DNA of 64,000 nucleotides from Antarcticibacterium flavum (GCF_006159205.1 NZ_CP040812.1:3782001-3846000), one strand, 5' to 3'. Shown: positions 1 to 8,984, counted from the first letter of the stretch. Notes: generated by a model from the sequence alone, not told the origin. Translations and numbers: made by a program.

Positions 1-333
1 ATTTCTTAAAAGGAGATATGACCGCATTGCACTTACTTCATCATAATCCTTTTCACGGTTGTCCCCACTTAGAAGAAAGCGTTTTGCCTTACCTTTCTTA
101 TAAATCCTTAGCCCCGTATCAACCCGGTCCTGCAATACCGGCGACAGTTTACCGTCTGAATGGACACTTGCACCAAGGATTATAACAGTATGGGCATCTG
201 GCAGCGCTTCAATGCTTGAATATACTTTTTCCCTGGTTGATCTTTCAACGTAGAAACTTAAAAGATACACCAGGCCAATCCCTGCTACTAGCAGTAGAAC
301 CAGTATAATTAGTAGTCTTTTAATCCTCTTCAT
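1..333 (-). CDS. SanA/YdcF-like (DUF218) envelope protein, 3' part missing
   Basis: The gene starts at the ATG at 333 and runs leftward off the window, so only about 111 residues are visible. The N-terminus is basic (MKRIKRLL) and is followed by one hydrophobic segment of about 20 residues, which suggests a membrane anchor with the rest outside the cytoplasm. After it comes a VIILGASVHSDGKLSPVLQDR stretch and then a FLLSGDN motif, the opening pattern of the DUF218 family (SanA, ElyC, YdcF). SanA-type proteins are linked to envelope barrier function in other bacteria. The exact role here is not visible, and the C-terminal half cannot be judged. Confidence 0.75.
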   Translation of the reverse strand, partial: MKRIKRLLIILVLLLVAGIGLVYLLSFYVERSTREKVYSSIEALPDAHTVIILGASVHSDGKLSPVLQDRVDTGLRIYKKGKAKRFLLSGDNREKDYDEVSAMRSYLLLRN

Positions 334-498
334 AAGGGTTTTTTACAATTATAGTAACGTATTCATCTTAAATGTAGTGTTGGATCCATATTCTCTCTTT
401 TCGTAAATTTAATTGCAATTACTTATTCTTAATGAAGGTATAACTTTTTCCCGCGGTAACAAATGCTTAATTTTGCTTCAGATTTATAAAGCTTTTAG

Positions 499-1158
499 AT
501 GATGAGTATTGAAGCCCTAAAATGGCGGTATGCCACCAAAAAATTTGACAACGAGAAATTTTTACCTACTCATAAGCTGGAGGTGCTAAAAGACGCTTTT
601 AACCTAACTGCGACCTCCTATGGATTGCAACCTATTAAAATGATCATAATTCATGATAAGGGACTTCAGGAAAAGTTGGTAAAACATTCCTACAATCAAA
701 AACAGGTGGCCACCGCTTCTCATGTGCTGGTGATATGTATAGAGAAGCAGGTAGATAAGACTTTTATAGAAGAATACTTTAACAGGGTGCACAGCGTTAG
801 AGCTACCCCTCCAGATGTTCTTCGACCTTTTCAAAATTCTCTAATTGGTGATTTTGAAAAGAAACACGTTGATGAAATTGCCCAATGGGCAACTAACCAG
901 GCGTACCTCGCTCTTGGAACCCTGCTAACCGTTTGTGCGACTGAAGGTATTGATTCCTGTCCCATGGAAGGTTTTGATCCTGCCGGCTATGATGAATTAC
1001 TGGGGCTGGGGGAGATGAATTTGGAATCTGTTCTTGCACTGCCGGTGGGGTATCGTGCGAGTGATGATATGTTTTCTGAATTTAAAAAAGTAAGACGCCC
1101 CCTTGAGGACGTCATCATCGAATTTCCTGTAGATCCTTCAATTAAAAGTAGAGGTTAA
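499..1158 (+). CDS. nitroreductase-family NAD(P)H-dependent FMN oxidoreductase
   Basis: This 219-residue protein opens with SIEALKWRYATKKFD, the typical start of NfsB/YdgI-type nitroreductases, where the R-Y-x-x-K-x-F segment binds the FMN phosphate. Length and the mid-protein ATNQAYLALGTLL helix, followed by CPMEGFDP, also fit the family. Such enzymes are cytosolic flavoproteins that pass two electrons from NAD(P)H to quinones or nitro compounds; the natural substrate cannot be read from sequence. It stands alone and converges on ribB, with only 39 bases between the two stops. Two ATGs lie in tandem at the start (499 and 502), so the first residue is uncertain by one. Confidence 0.88.
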   Translation: MMSIEALKWRYATKKFDNEKFLPTHKLEVLKDAFNLTATSYGLQPIKMIIIHDKGLQEKLVKHSYNQKQVATASHVLVICIEKQVDKTFIEEYFNRVHSVRATPPDVLRPFQNSLIGDFEKKHVDEIAQWATNQAYLALGTLLTVCATEGIDSCPMEGFDPAGYDELLGLGEMNLESVLALPVGYRASDDMFSEFKKVRRPLEDVIIEFPVDPSIKSRG

Positions 1159-1197
1159 AAAAAAGGCTTATTTAGCCAATTAAGCTTTGGGAATACA

Positions 1198-2352
1198 TTA
1201 GTAATTCACATATTCTGTGATCTCCAGGCCATATCCTATCATTCCAACTCGTTTTGTTTGAGCCGAGTTTGATAAGAGTTTGATCTTATGGATTTCCAGA
1301 TCGTGCAGGATCTGGGCACCAATTCCAAAATCTTTTGTATCCATTATAATTGGGGGAGCTTTCATTTCTCCCTGCTTCTGGCGTTCCTTAAGTTCTGTAA
1401 GCCTTTTTAAAAGATTGAGAGACTGGCTTTCCTGATTGATAAATACAATAGCGCCCCTGCCTTCATCATTGATAGCTTTGAACATATCATCCAGTTTCTT
1501 ATCCGCATTATTGGTAAGGGTTCCCAGAATATCGTTATTTACCAAAGTAGAGTTAACACGTACCATGATCTCCTCTGTAGGTTTCCAGGCTCCTTTGGTA
1601 AGCGCTATATGTATTTGATTATTGGTAGTTTGCTGGTAAGCCCTTAATCTAAAGGTTCCAAACCTTGTATTTATATCGAAATCCTCTTTCTTCTCAATAA
1701 GGGAGTCATGCTGCATACGATAGGCAACCAGGTCTTCGATAGATACAAGTTTGAGATCGAATTTCCTTGCCACTTCAATAAGCTGTGGTAACCTTGCCAT
1801 AGTACCATCTTCATTCATAATCTCCACAATAACTCCTGCAGGTTGAAATCCTGCAAGCCTGGCAAAGTCAATAGCAGCCTCAGTATGCCCCGTCCTTCTT
1901 AACACTCCGCCTTCTTTTGCCTTAAGCGGAAAAATATGACCTGGACGGCTCAAGTCCATAGGGCGGGTTTCAGGATTGATCAGGGATTTAATAGTCTTTG
2001 CCCTGTCTGAAGCAGAAATACCCGTGGTAACTCCTTCGCCTTTAAGATCTACCGAAATGGTAAAGGCAGTTTCCATAGGATCTGTGTTATTGCCTACCAT
2101 CATCTCCAATTTGAGCTCCTTGCAGCGCTCTTCTGTAATAGGAGCACAAATAAGTCCGCGCCCGTGGGTTGCCATGAAGTTGATCATCTCTGGGGTGACT
2201 TTTTCTGCCGCTGCGAGAAAATCTCCCTCATTTTCCCGGTCGATATCATCTACCACTATAATAACCTTTCCTTCACGAATGTCATCAATTGCTTCTTTAA
2301 TTGTGTGAAGTACTATCTTATTTTTGGATGAGGTATGTTGCACGGTTTTCAT
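1198..2352 (-). CDS. ribB: 3,4-dihydroxy-2-butanone-4-phosphate synthase with a degenerate GTP cyclohydrolase II-like domain
   Basis: Residues 15-213 form a complete RibB domain making the four-carbon precursor of riboflavin from ribulose 5-phosphate: the acidic DDIDRENEGDF loop (36-46), RPGHIFPL (136-143) and HTEAA (156-160) are all present. Residues 228-384 resemble GTP cyclohydrolase II (RibA), but the zinc-ligand cysteines are gone: the usual S-E-C reads STL (268-270) and the usual C-D-C-G reads NNAD (281-284). I therefore infer that only the RibB activity remains and that a separate RibA is needed elsewhere. It is the last gene of the ftsK-lolA-lptF/G-ribB series, 30 bases after the permease. 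I saw no FMN riboswitch in front of it. Confidence 0.92.
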   Translation of the reverse strand: MKTVQHTSSKNKIVLHTIKEAIDDIREGKVIIVVDDIDRENEGDFLAAAEKVTPEMINFMATHGRGLICAPITEERCKELKLEMMVGNNTDPMETAFTISVDLKGEGVTTGISASDRAKTIKSLINPETRPMDLSRPGHIFPLKAKEGGVLRRTGHTEAAIDFARLAGFQPAGVIVEIMNEDGTMARLPQLIEVARKFDLKLVSIEDLVAYRMQHDSLIEKKEDFDINTRFGTFRLRAYQQTTNNQIHIALTKGAWKPTEEIMVRVNSTLVNNDILGTLTNNADKKLDDMFKAINDEGRGAIVFINQESQSLNLLKRLTELKERQKQGEMKAPPIIMDTKDFGIGAQILHDLEIHKIKLLSNSAQTKRVGMIGYGLEITEYVNY

Positions 2353-2382
2353 TTTAAATATGAGGCTGCAAAGGTATTTAAT

Positions 2383-3825
2383 CTATTCTGTTTCCTTCCT
2401 TGTGAAGGAGAGTTTTTTTAGGAATTTACCTATAGGTTCGGTAATATTACTAAAGCTTAACAGGCCCTGATCTGTTGTGGCCCGGTAAGTAAAGAGAATG
2501 CCCAGCGGCATCATGATAAGTGTCGAGAGCCAGGCTGCCAGCACAGGACTAATACTTCCATCCTCTGCACTGTTCTTGGCGAATATCCCTATAAAGTGGT
2601 AGGTAAGGAAAATAAGGATAGCAACCACCATTGGAAGTCCCATTCCTCCTTTTCTTATGATAGCCCCAAGGGGTGCTCCTACAAAGAACAATACCACGCA
2701 GGCAAAAGCCAGTACATATTTTTCATGTAAAGCGATCTCGAATTTATTGAGCTGTTTTACACTGTTCCTGAACTCCTGTTTCTTAATATTGACAGTTGCC
2801 ACAAGTGCGTTCATAGATCCAAGACTAAGATTCACGATTTGGAGGCCTGTTTCGGTATCATACAGTTCAAGGACAGAGTTATCTATTTCCCTCACACTGT
2901 CACGGGGTGTAAAATTTGCAGCAATTTGTGAGGCTCCACTCCGGTTGTATATCACATTGGAGAATTTGAATTTTTCCTGCTGGTAAGCAGTGGAGAAGGA
3001 ATCTATACTTTGATTAAGTTCAGATATCTTCAACATGTTCTGCGAATTCCTGTAATTTTCATCTGCCAAATCCACATCGTTGAAGCTGGAAATATCAATA
3101 TTTATCACATATTCCTCAAAATAGCTTTTTGCAAATGGTTTATTGGCCCGTTTGGAAGGGTCATTCTGCGGGATCTCATCGTAGTAATTCCCGTCCCGCA
3201 GGATTAGGGATAAAACATCAGAATCTGTACTTCCCACCAGTTCTCCGCGGTTAGCCTTAATCACTTTTAAATTGCCACCCTGGTTGGATTTTTCGTGAAT
3301 AATTACATCCTCAAGGAACTGATCATTATCACCTGTTTTTTTCTCAACCTTAATATTAAAAGTTCCCACCTCGTTGAATATACCTTCAGAAATGGCCATG
3401 GCAGGCTTTAACTGGGCAATGTTCTTACGCAGGTTAATGGATTTAAATTCTGCAGCGGGAATTACATTGTTGGCAAAAAAGAATGCGGTAAGACTAAGGA
3501 ACAGAATAAAGAAAGTAAGGCTTCTCATGGCTCGCTGAAGGGAGATACCAGAGGATTTCATGGCGGCAAACTCATAATTCTCTGCAAAGCTTCCAAATAC
3601 CATTATAGAAGTAAGAAGTATGGAAAGCGGAAGCACCAGCGGAATCAATTTTGGTGAAAAATAAAGCAGGAACCGTCCAATGATTCCTGCATCAAGATCC
3701 TTTCCTGCAAGTTCACCTATATACAGCCAAATGGTTTGGAGTACAAAGATGAACATGAGGATAATAAAAACAGTAAAGAAAGTCTTTAGGTAACTTACAA
3801 GTATGTATTTATCTAGGATCTTCAA
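2383..3825 (-). CDS. LptF/LptG-family permease of the lipopolysaccharide export ABC transporter
   Basis: This 480-residue inner-membrane protein has the LptF/LptG (YjgP/YjgQ) plan: the start MKILDKYILVSYLKTFF, three N-terminal membrane helices, a long periplasmic beta-jellyroll region (about 115-335) and three more helices at the C-terminus. With LptB it would pull lipopolysaccharide out of the inner membrane. Sequence alone does not tell LptF from LptG, and Bacteroidota usually carry two such genes. It starts 2 bases after the lolA stop and is followed by ribB, so it is almost certainly cotranscribed. The neighbours LolA and FtsK suggest an envelope-biogenesis operon. Confidence 0.9.
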   Translation of the reverse strand: MKILDKYILVSYLKTFFTVFIILMFIFVLQTIWLYIGELAGKDLDAGIIGRFLLYFSPKLIPLVLPLSILLTSIMVFGSFAENYEFAAMKSSGISLQRAMRSLTFFILFLSLTAFFFANNVIPAAEFKSINLRKNIAQLKPAMAISEGIFNEVGTFNIKVEKKTGDNDQFLEDVIIHEKSNQGGNLKVIKANRGELVGSTDSDVLSLILRDGNYYDEIPQNDPSKRANKPFAKSYFEEYVINIDISSFNDVDLADENYRNSQNMLKISELNQSIDSFSTAYQQEKFKFSNVIYNRSGASQIAANFTPRDSVREIDNSVLELYDTETGLQIVNLSLGSMNALVATVNIKKQEFRNSVKQLNKFEIALHEKYVLAFACVVLFFVGAPLGAIIRKGGMGLPMVVAILIFLTYHFIGIFAKNSAEDGSISPVLAAWLSTLIMMPLGILFTYRATTDQGLLSFSNITEPIGKFLKKLSFTRKETE

Positions 3826-3827
3826 AA

Positions 3828-4472
3828 TTAGTCTAACCTGTTGATGTAGTAATCTTTGTACCTGTTCTCAGAAAAAGTGAAAAGGTTTTGAGCCAGAGGT
3901 TGGTTGTTCTTAAAGCTTTTTACAGTGATTGTGATCTTAGTACCATTGTCCTGAGTTTGGATCAGGTTGTAAATATGCTTGGTCTGGCTGTCAATTCCCA
4001 ACAGGATATTTTTAACCTCTGCATTGCTGTCAATAGGAGTAAGTTTAATATACTGTATCTTACGACCTTTTACATCCTGGGCTATATCCCACTTATAGGT
4101 ATAGCCATCCTCATAAAATGTGAACATTTTTGAAGGAGTGATATTATTCTCATCCTCCTCAACATAATTTGAAACATTAATTTCCTGGTCCTCAGGAATA
4201 ATGGTGTATATCTTCTTACCGTCAAACAACTGGGTAGTACCCATTAAGTTAAGTACATACTTGTCTCCTTTAATACTTACATCCCCTCGCGTCTCCTGGT
4301 TAACATTTTCAGCTTTATTTTCAAGGGTGTATTTAAAATCAATCACCATGTTGTCATAGGATTTTACCTTAGAGGAAACTTCATTGAGCAGTGCCTTTGC
4401 TTTATCTGCATTTTGAGCATTTACCGCGAACATGGTTAAAAAGGCAATAAGGAAAATAGGTAATCTTTTCAT
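3828..4472 (-). CDS. lolA: LolA-like outer-membrane lipoprotein carrier protein
   Basis: About 214 residues with a clear signal peptide (MKRLPIFLIAFLTMFAVNAQ) and then a LolA-type fold: repeated strands, DGKKIYTIIPEDQEINVSNY in the middle, and a late hydrophobic strand. LolA carries lipoproteins across the periplasm. An in-frame start at 4502 would lie inside the end of ftsK and would put a lysine-rich tail before the signal peptide, so the ATG at 4472, 10 bases past the ftsK stop, is preferred. LolA homologues in Bacteroidota are divergent, so the exact cargo is inferred. Confidence 0.88.
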   Translation of the reverse strand: MKRLPIFLIAFLTMFAVNAQNADKAKALLNEVSSKVKSYDNMVIDFKYTLENKAENVNQETRGDVSIKGDKYVLNLMGTTQLFDGKKIYTIIPEDQEINVSNYVEEDENNITPSKMFTFYEDGYTYKWDIAQDVKGRKIQYIKLTPIDSNAEVKNILLGIDSQTKHIYNLIQTQDNGTKITITVKSFKNNQPLAQNLFTFSENRYKDYYINRLD

Positions 4473-4482
4473 TTGGTTTTTT

Positions 4483-6873
4483 TTAATATTGGTCTTCTTC
4501 ATTTAGCAATTGTTCTAATGAAGCGATATCTGAAACCAAAACCTGCCTTGCCTTGCTTCCCTCGAAAGGTCCAACAACTCCTGCAGCTTCCAATTGATCA
4601 ATAAGCCGTCCTGCACGGTTATATCCTAATTTCAATTTTCTTTGCAGTAAAGATGCCGATCCCTGCTGGGCTATTACTATGACTTCGGCGGCTTCGCGGA
4701 ACAGTTTATCGCGTTCGCTTACATCAATATCAAGTCCTGTGCCACTTTCATCTGTCTCGTATTCCGGCAGGAGGTGAGCATCGGGATATGCCTTTTGAGA
4801 ACCAATAAATTCAGTGATCTTATCTACCTCTGGCGTGTCAACAAAAGCACATTGTAATCGAATAAGATCATTCCCCTGGGTGAACAGCATATCTCCACGG
4901 CCAATTAGTTGATCTGCTCCCTGGTTATCAAGAATCGTCCTTGAATCTATTTTGGATGTAACCCTAAAGGCAATACGCGCCGGGAAATTGGCTTTAATAA
5001 TACCCGTTATCACGTTTACCGATGGTCTTTGAGTTGCAATGATCAAATGTATGCCTATTGCCCTGGCAAGCTGTGCAAGCCTTGCTATTGGAGTTTCCAC
5101 CTCTTTTCCTGCAGTCATAATAAGATCTGCAAATTCATCTACCACAAGGACTATATAGGGCAGGAATTTGTGCCCGTTCTCAGGATTCAGTTTTCTGGCC
5201 CTGAATTTTACATTGTACTCCTTGATGTTTCTAACCATTGCATCCTTTAGCAAATTATAGCGGTCATCCATCTCAATACAAAGGGAGTTAAGAGTATTGA
5301 TAACCTTGGTATTATCGGTTATAATGGCATCTTCCGTATTTGGCAGTTTTGCGAGGTAATGTCTTTCGATCTTATTGAAAAGAGTAAGTTCCACCTTTTT
5401 TGGGTCTACCAGAACGAACTTAACCTCAGCAGGGTGTTTACAATATAACAGGGAGGTAAGGATCGCATTAAGTCCCACAGATTTCCCCTGGCCGGTAGCT
5501 CCTGCCATTAGGAGGTGAGGCATTTTTGCAAGGTCGACAACAAAGGTCTCGTTGGATATAGTTTTACCAAGTGCCATTGGAAGTTCCATCTCAGCATTCT
5601 GAAATTTTGGTGATGCAATGACAGAGCGCATGGAAACGATTGTGGAATTCTTATTAGGCACCTCGATCCCAATAGTTCCCTTTCCAGGAATAGGTGCGAT
5701 AATACGAATTCCCAAAGCTGAAAGTGAGAGTGCAATATCATCTTCCAGGTTCTTGATCTTGGATATTCTTATCCCTGCTTCCGGGACGATCTCATACAAG
5801 GTTACGGTTGGCCCTACTGTGGCCTTTATTTGGGCGATCTCTATTTTATAATTCTTGAGAGTTGCCACAATGGTGTTCTTATTTTCCTCCAGTTCCTGCT
5901 GGTCTACTGTTATGCCCCCGCCGTTTGTGTTATAATCCTTAAGGAGGTCTATAGTAGGCCACTTGTAATTCTTAAGTTCCAGGGTGGGATCAAATTCTCC
6001 AAAATCCTTGACGAGTTTGTGGCTAAGAGTATCCTCAGCTTCTTCTTCCTCTGCCGTCTCGATTTCCATTTGCACGTCATCCTCCTCCTGGGATTTAGTA
6101 ACTGGAGGTGCCGGTTGAGAAGGCTTGGGTTTATCTTCTTTTATTGAATAAGCAGCAGTTGCCTCTTCTTTCTTTTCAGCTGCCGTCTTTTCTACCCAGT
6201 CTTTTTCCTCGTGGGTTACTTGTGCGGCAGGTGCCTTGCTGGGTTCAGCCTGGGTCGTGAAGTCTTCAGTAACACTTTTTCTTTTTGAGCTAATAAACTC
6301 CCCCACCATCTCTGGGGTTATCTTTAAGCGTATTACGAAGTAGGCAATGAACATAAACGTAAGCAATAGCAGGGTGCCAATAAAGCCAATATAGTCCTGT
6401 AAATAATCATTTACTTCATAACCCACACGGCCACCTAAAAGAGAATTACTTTCAGCAAAAAAACCAAAGAAAACTGCCCACCATAACATCATTAAAAGGC
6501 CCCAAAACCAATAGGTAAAGAGGTTTTTCATTTTAAGATTGAAGAACAGGAATATACCGGTCACGGCTACAAGTCCCGCAAGGAGGAAGGCTGCCAGCCC
6601 AAAACCGCGATAAATGAAGAAATCGCTTACTGCAGCACCAAATTTGCTTAACCAGTTCCTGGTCTCTAACTCCCTGTTGCCCAGCTCCTGTAAGGTACTT
6701 TGATCTGCCTGCCAATTGAATAAAAAGGAAATAAAGGCAATGATCATTGCCAACCCAAGAAGCATGAGGAAACTTCCAAGCACTACTTTTTGCTGTCTCG
6801 AAAATTTAAAAGATGGCTTTTTTAAACCAGCGGTATTCTTCTTCTTTTTAGTAGAGGCTTTTTTACTTGCCAT
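4483..6873 (-). CDS. ftsK: DNA translocase FtsK/SpoIIIE
   Basis: About 796 residues. An N-terminal membrane part with four helices (roughly residues 25-185) is followed by an acidic Pro/Glu-rich linker and the RecA-like motor with Walker A GATGQGKS and Walker B VVDEFADL. A C-terminal winged-helix gamma domain (RKLKLGYNRAGRLIDQLE) would read KOPS-type DNA signals. FtsK pumps chromosome ends to the septum for dimer resolution during division. The start at 6873 (MASKKAST) is preferred over an in-frame codon at 6897, because the basic cytosolic tail then follows directly. A consensus promoter lies 75-105 bases upstream. Confidence 0.95.
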   Translation of the reverse strand: MASKKASTKKKKNTAGLKKPSFKFSRQQKVVLGSFLMLLGLAMIIAFISFLFNWQADQSTLQELGNRELETRNWLSKFGAAVSDFFIYRGFGLAAFLLAGLVAVTGIFLFFNLKMKNLFTYWFWGLLMMLWWAVFFGFFAESNSLLGGRVGYEVNDYLQDYIGFIGTLLLLTFMFIAYFVIRLKITPEMVGEFISSKRKSVTEDFTTQAEPSKAPAAQVTHEEKDWVEKTAAEKKEEATAAYSIKEDKPKPSQPAPPVTKSQEEDDVQMEIETAEEEEAEDTLSHKLVKDFGEFDPTLELKNYKWPTIDLLKDYNTNGGGITVDQQELEENKNTIVATLKNYKIEIAQIKATVGPTVTLYEIVPEAGIRISKIKNLEDDIALSLSALGIRIIAPIPGKGTIGIEVPNKNSTIVSMRSVIASPKFQNAEMELPMALGKTISNETFVVDLAKMPHLLMAGATGQGKSVGLNAILTSLLYCKHPAEVKFVLVDPKKVELTLFNKIERHYLAKLPNTEDAIITDNTKVINTLNSLCIEMDDRYNLLKDAMVRNIKEYNVKFRARKLNPENGHKFLPYIVLVVDEFADLIMTAGKEVETPIARLAQLARAIGIHLIIATQRPSVNVITGIIKANFPARIAFRVTSKIDSRTILDNQGADQLIGRGDMLFTQGNDLIRLQCAFVDTPEVDKITEFIGSQKAYPDAHLLPEYETDESGTGLDIDVSERDKLFREAAEVIVIAQQGSASLLQRKLKLGYNRAGRLIDQLEAAGVVGPFEGSKARQVLVSDIASLEQLLNEEDQY

Positions 6874-6947
6874 ATTTTGATTGGGGAATTTCTGCAAAAA
6901 TACTAATTAGCATCTGTCTAAAATAAATAAAAGAAACTCATTTTGAA

Positions 6948-6978
6948 CAAAAGTATCTATTTACTTTATCTATCCAAA
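6948..6978 (-). promoter_or_regulatory. Bacteroidota-type promoter for the ftsK operon
   Basis: On the minus strand TTTG (6978-6975) is followed by exactly 19 bases and TACTTTTG (6955-6948). This matches the Bacteroidota primary sigma-factor consensus TTTG at -33 and TAnnTTTG at -7. Transcription would start near 6941, giving a leader of about 68 bases before the ftsK ATG. Confidence 0.65.
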
Positions 6979-6987
6979 TCTAACGAA

Positions 6988-7977
6988 TTAATTCTTTAAA
7001 TATTCCAGGAGAGAGGAGATGTAAAGAGGGAAAGCCTCAATATGTGGTAAGTGACCTACATCTTTTAGCTCCAAAAGGCTTGCAGCCGGGATTTTTTCTG
7101 CGGTAATTTTTCCAAGCTGGTCATACCTGCCCATTGATGCGCTTACATCCTGAGATACCAGGTTTTTTCCCAATGCTGTCCTGTCCCGGGTACCAATTAA
7201 AAGCAAGGTTGGTATGACAAGTTCATGAAACTCATAAACTACCGGCTGGGTGAAGATCATATCGTAAGTTAAAGCCGTATTCCAGGCAATTAAGGGATAA
7301 TTCTCATTGAGTGTCCAGCCTGCCAGAAGTTTGGCCCATTGGGCGTATTCCTCATTCCAATCCCCATCATAATAATTCTCCTGCTGGTATTCTTTAATAG
7401 CCTTGTAATTTTTGTCCAATTCATTGGCATACCATTCATCAATTGACTGATAAGGAACCTTAAGTTTCCAGTCTTCCAGCCCTATGGGATTTAAAAGGAT
7501 CAATTTTGTGGTTGTCTCCGGATACATAAGAGCAAACCTGGTTGCAAGCATTCCTCCCATGGAGTGCCCCATCACCACAGTACTGGGAATATTAAGTGAT
7601 TCCAGTAATTTTTTTGTATTGAGGGCCAGCTGTTGGAAGCTGTATTGAAAATGTTTTGGTTTGGTGGATTTACCAAAACCAATCTGGTCCGGCACCAGGA
7701 CATCATAACCTTCAGCTGTTAGAGTATCAATGGTTGTTTTCCAATAGGCACCGTTGAAATTCTTCCCGTGCAGGAGGGTAATTGTTTTGCCATTAGATCT
7801 TTCAGCTTTAATGAACATATAGGCCATTGACAACTTTTCCTGCTGTGCCTGTACCTCAAAAAAATCTATCGGATATGGGTATTCATAGTTTTCGAGATTT
7901 ATTTCCCGCACTTCGATATTCTCCTGACCGAAATTAGGAAAGGATATAAGCAGAATGAGGAATAGTAATTTTTTCAT
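6988..7977 (-). CDS. secreted alpha/beta-fold hydrolase
   Basis: The 330-residue protein starts at 7977 with a signal peptide (MKKLLFLILLISFPNFGQ), so it should act in the periplasm. The alpha/beta-hydrolase signs are clear: oxyanion region LLHGKNFNG (68-76), nucleophile elbow GHSMGG with Ser139, an acid residue in LLIGTRDRTA, and His in KDVGHLPH. An in-frame codon at 8073 would add 32 unrelated residues overlapping the DgkA gene. It lies 10 bases after the DgkA gene and upstream of the ftsK promoter, so it is probably the tail of the tpx-dgkA unit. Substrate unknown; an ester or small-molecule hydrolase is likely. Confidence 0.85.
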   Translation of the reverse strand: MKKLLFLILLISFPNFGQENIEVREINLENYEYPYPIDFFEVQAQQEKLSMAYMFIKAERSNGKTITLLHGKNFNGAYWKTTIDTLTAEGYDVLVPDQIGFGKSTKPKHFQYSFQQLALNTKKLLESLNIPSTVVMGHSMGGMLATRFALMYPETTTKLILLNPIGLEDWKLKVPYQSIDEWYANELDKNYKAIKEYQQENYYDGDWNEEYAQWAKLLAGWTLNENYPLIAWNTALTYDMIFTQPVVYEFHELVIPTLLLIGTRDRTALGKNLVSQDVSASMGRYDQLGKITAEKIPAASLLELKDVGHLPHIEAFPLYISSLLEYLKN

Positions 7978-7987
7978 GGCTGCTGCT

Positions 7988-8352
7988 TTAACCAAAAATG
8001 TAAGGGAGGTAAATAAAAGCTGCAATGATAACGGCCGTAAAAGCGGCGAAAAGTACCGCGCCCGCAGCCACATCCTTGATATATCCTATTTTAGTATGGA
8101 AATCGGGGTGCACAAAATCGGCTATGCCTTCAACGGCACTGTTGAGCCCTTCAGTACTAAGAACCAGGCCTATAGCAAAGATCTGGAACATCCATTCTGT
8201 AGTGGTAATATCAAAATAGAAACCTGCAATAGTAACCAGGATTGAAATTACCACCTGCACCTGTATACTTGGCTCAGATCGTATTAGGATCCATGCACCT
8301 TTGATCGCGTATCCCCTCCTCTTATTCTTTTTCCCAGGTAACTATTGCGCAT
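7988..8352 (-). CDS. diacylglycerol/undecaprenol kinase (DgkA family), apparent frameshift near the start
   Basis: Residues encoded from about 8311 to 7988 match DgkA: a YAIKGAWILIRSEPSIQVQ amphipathic segment, the active-site stretch STEGLNSAVEGIADF, and three membrane helices. The enzyme would phosphorylate a membrane lipid alcohol. The only ATG in the right place (8352) overlaps the tpx stop as TAATG, but it is in another frame. One added base in the A5 run near 8330 would give MRNSYLGKKNKRRGYAIKG and restore the gene. Without it the best start is a GTG at 8260, giving 90 residues and losing conserved N-terminal residues. This is either a sequencing error or a real mutation. Confidence 0.72.
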
Positions 8353-8852
8353 TACAGCAGCGGTTTGAGAGCCTCCAGGTAATCTGGCTCATCATCTATA
8401 TTTTCAACCTGCTGGCTATGTAAAACTTTTCCTTCTTCATCCAATACAATCACTGCTCTTGAAAGTAATCCTGCCCAGGGGCCATCCATCATCTCAACGC
8501 CGTAGTCCTTTCCAAAATCGCCCTGGCGGAAATCTGAAAGATTAATAACATTTTTAATGCCTTCAGCATCTTTAAATCTTTTTTGAGCAAAGGGTAAATC
8601 CCGTGAGATACAAAGCACTTCGGCATTATTTAGTTTAGCTGCCTTATCATTAAAATTTCTTACAGAAGTAGCACAAACAAAAGTGTCTATACTTGGAAAA
8701 ATGTTCATTATTACTCGCTTTCCCTTGAAGTCCTTTAGGGTAACCGGGGTGAGATCCTCTTTTACAAGCTCAAAATGCGGTGCCTTTTCTCCTGTCTCCG
8801 GAAGATTTCCATAAGTATTAATTCTCTTATCTTTTATCGTGATCTGCGACAT
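8352..8852 (-). CDS. tpx: thiol peroxidase (Tpx), resolving cysteine replaced
   Basis: This 166-residue protein has the whole Tpx frame, including NIFPSIDTFVCATSV with the peroxidatic Cys60. It also has VLCISRDLPFAQ with Cys81 and the DGPWAGLLSRAVIVLDE segment. Tpx reduces lipid and alkyl hydroperoxides with electrons from thioredoxin. In the E. coli enzyme the resolving Cys95 sits in a RFCGAEG motif; here the same place reads RFKDAEG (Lys94). It is thus either a 1-Cys enzyme or one using Cys81. The stop overlaps the ATG of the next gene, which suggests coupling to dgkA. Confidence 0.93.
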   Translation of the reverse strand: MSQITIKDKRINTYGNLPETGEKAPHFELVKEDLTPVTLKDFKGKRVIMNIFPSIDTFVCATSVRNFNDKAAKLNNAEVLCISRDLPFAQKRFKDAEGIKNVINLSDFRQGDFGKDYGVEMMDGPWAGLLSRAVIVLDEEGKVLHSQQVENIDDEPDYLEALKPLL

Positions 8853-8930
8853 TGTTTTGAGTTTTTAGTATTGAATAGCTAAATTTACTGCTTATGTCAT
8901 AGGCTTTTACTAAAATTATCATAAAAACAA

Positions 8931-8963
8931 CAAGGGCCGATTTAAAATTTAAATCGGCCCTTG
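8931..8963 (-). terminator. strong rho-independent terminator of the peroxiredoxin operon
   Basis: A perfect 16-bp stem (CAAGGGCCGATTTAAA and its complement) with a single central base lies 22 bases past the stop of the 82-residue gene. Read on the minus strand it is followed by TTGTTGTTTTT. It separates the peroxiredoxin operon from tpx. Confidence 0.85.
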
Positions 8964-8984
8964 TAATGAATTAATCTTAAGGTT

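Noticed and set aside
1157..1190. Terminator between nitroreductase and ribB
   Set aside because: Only a 4-base GGCT/AGCC stem and a weak AAAG-CTTA pairing are visible; too weak to call.
1198..2352. Bifunctional RibBA and an FMN riboswitch
   Set aside because: The GTP cyclohydrolase half lacks the zinc cysteines, and the 30-base gap to the permease gene is too short for a riboswitch.
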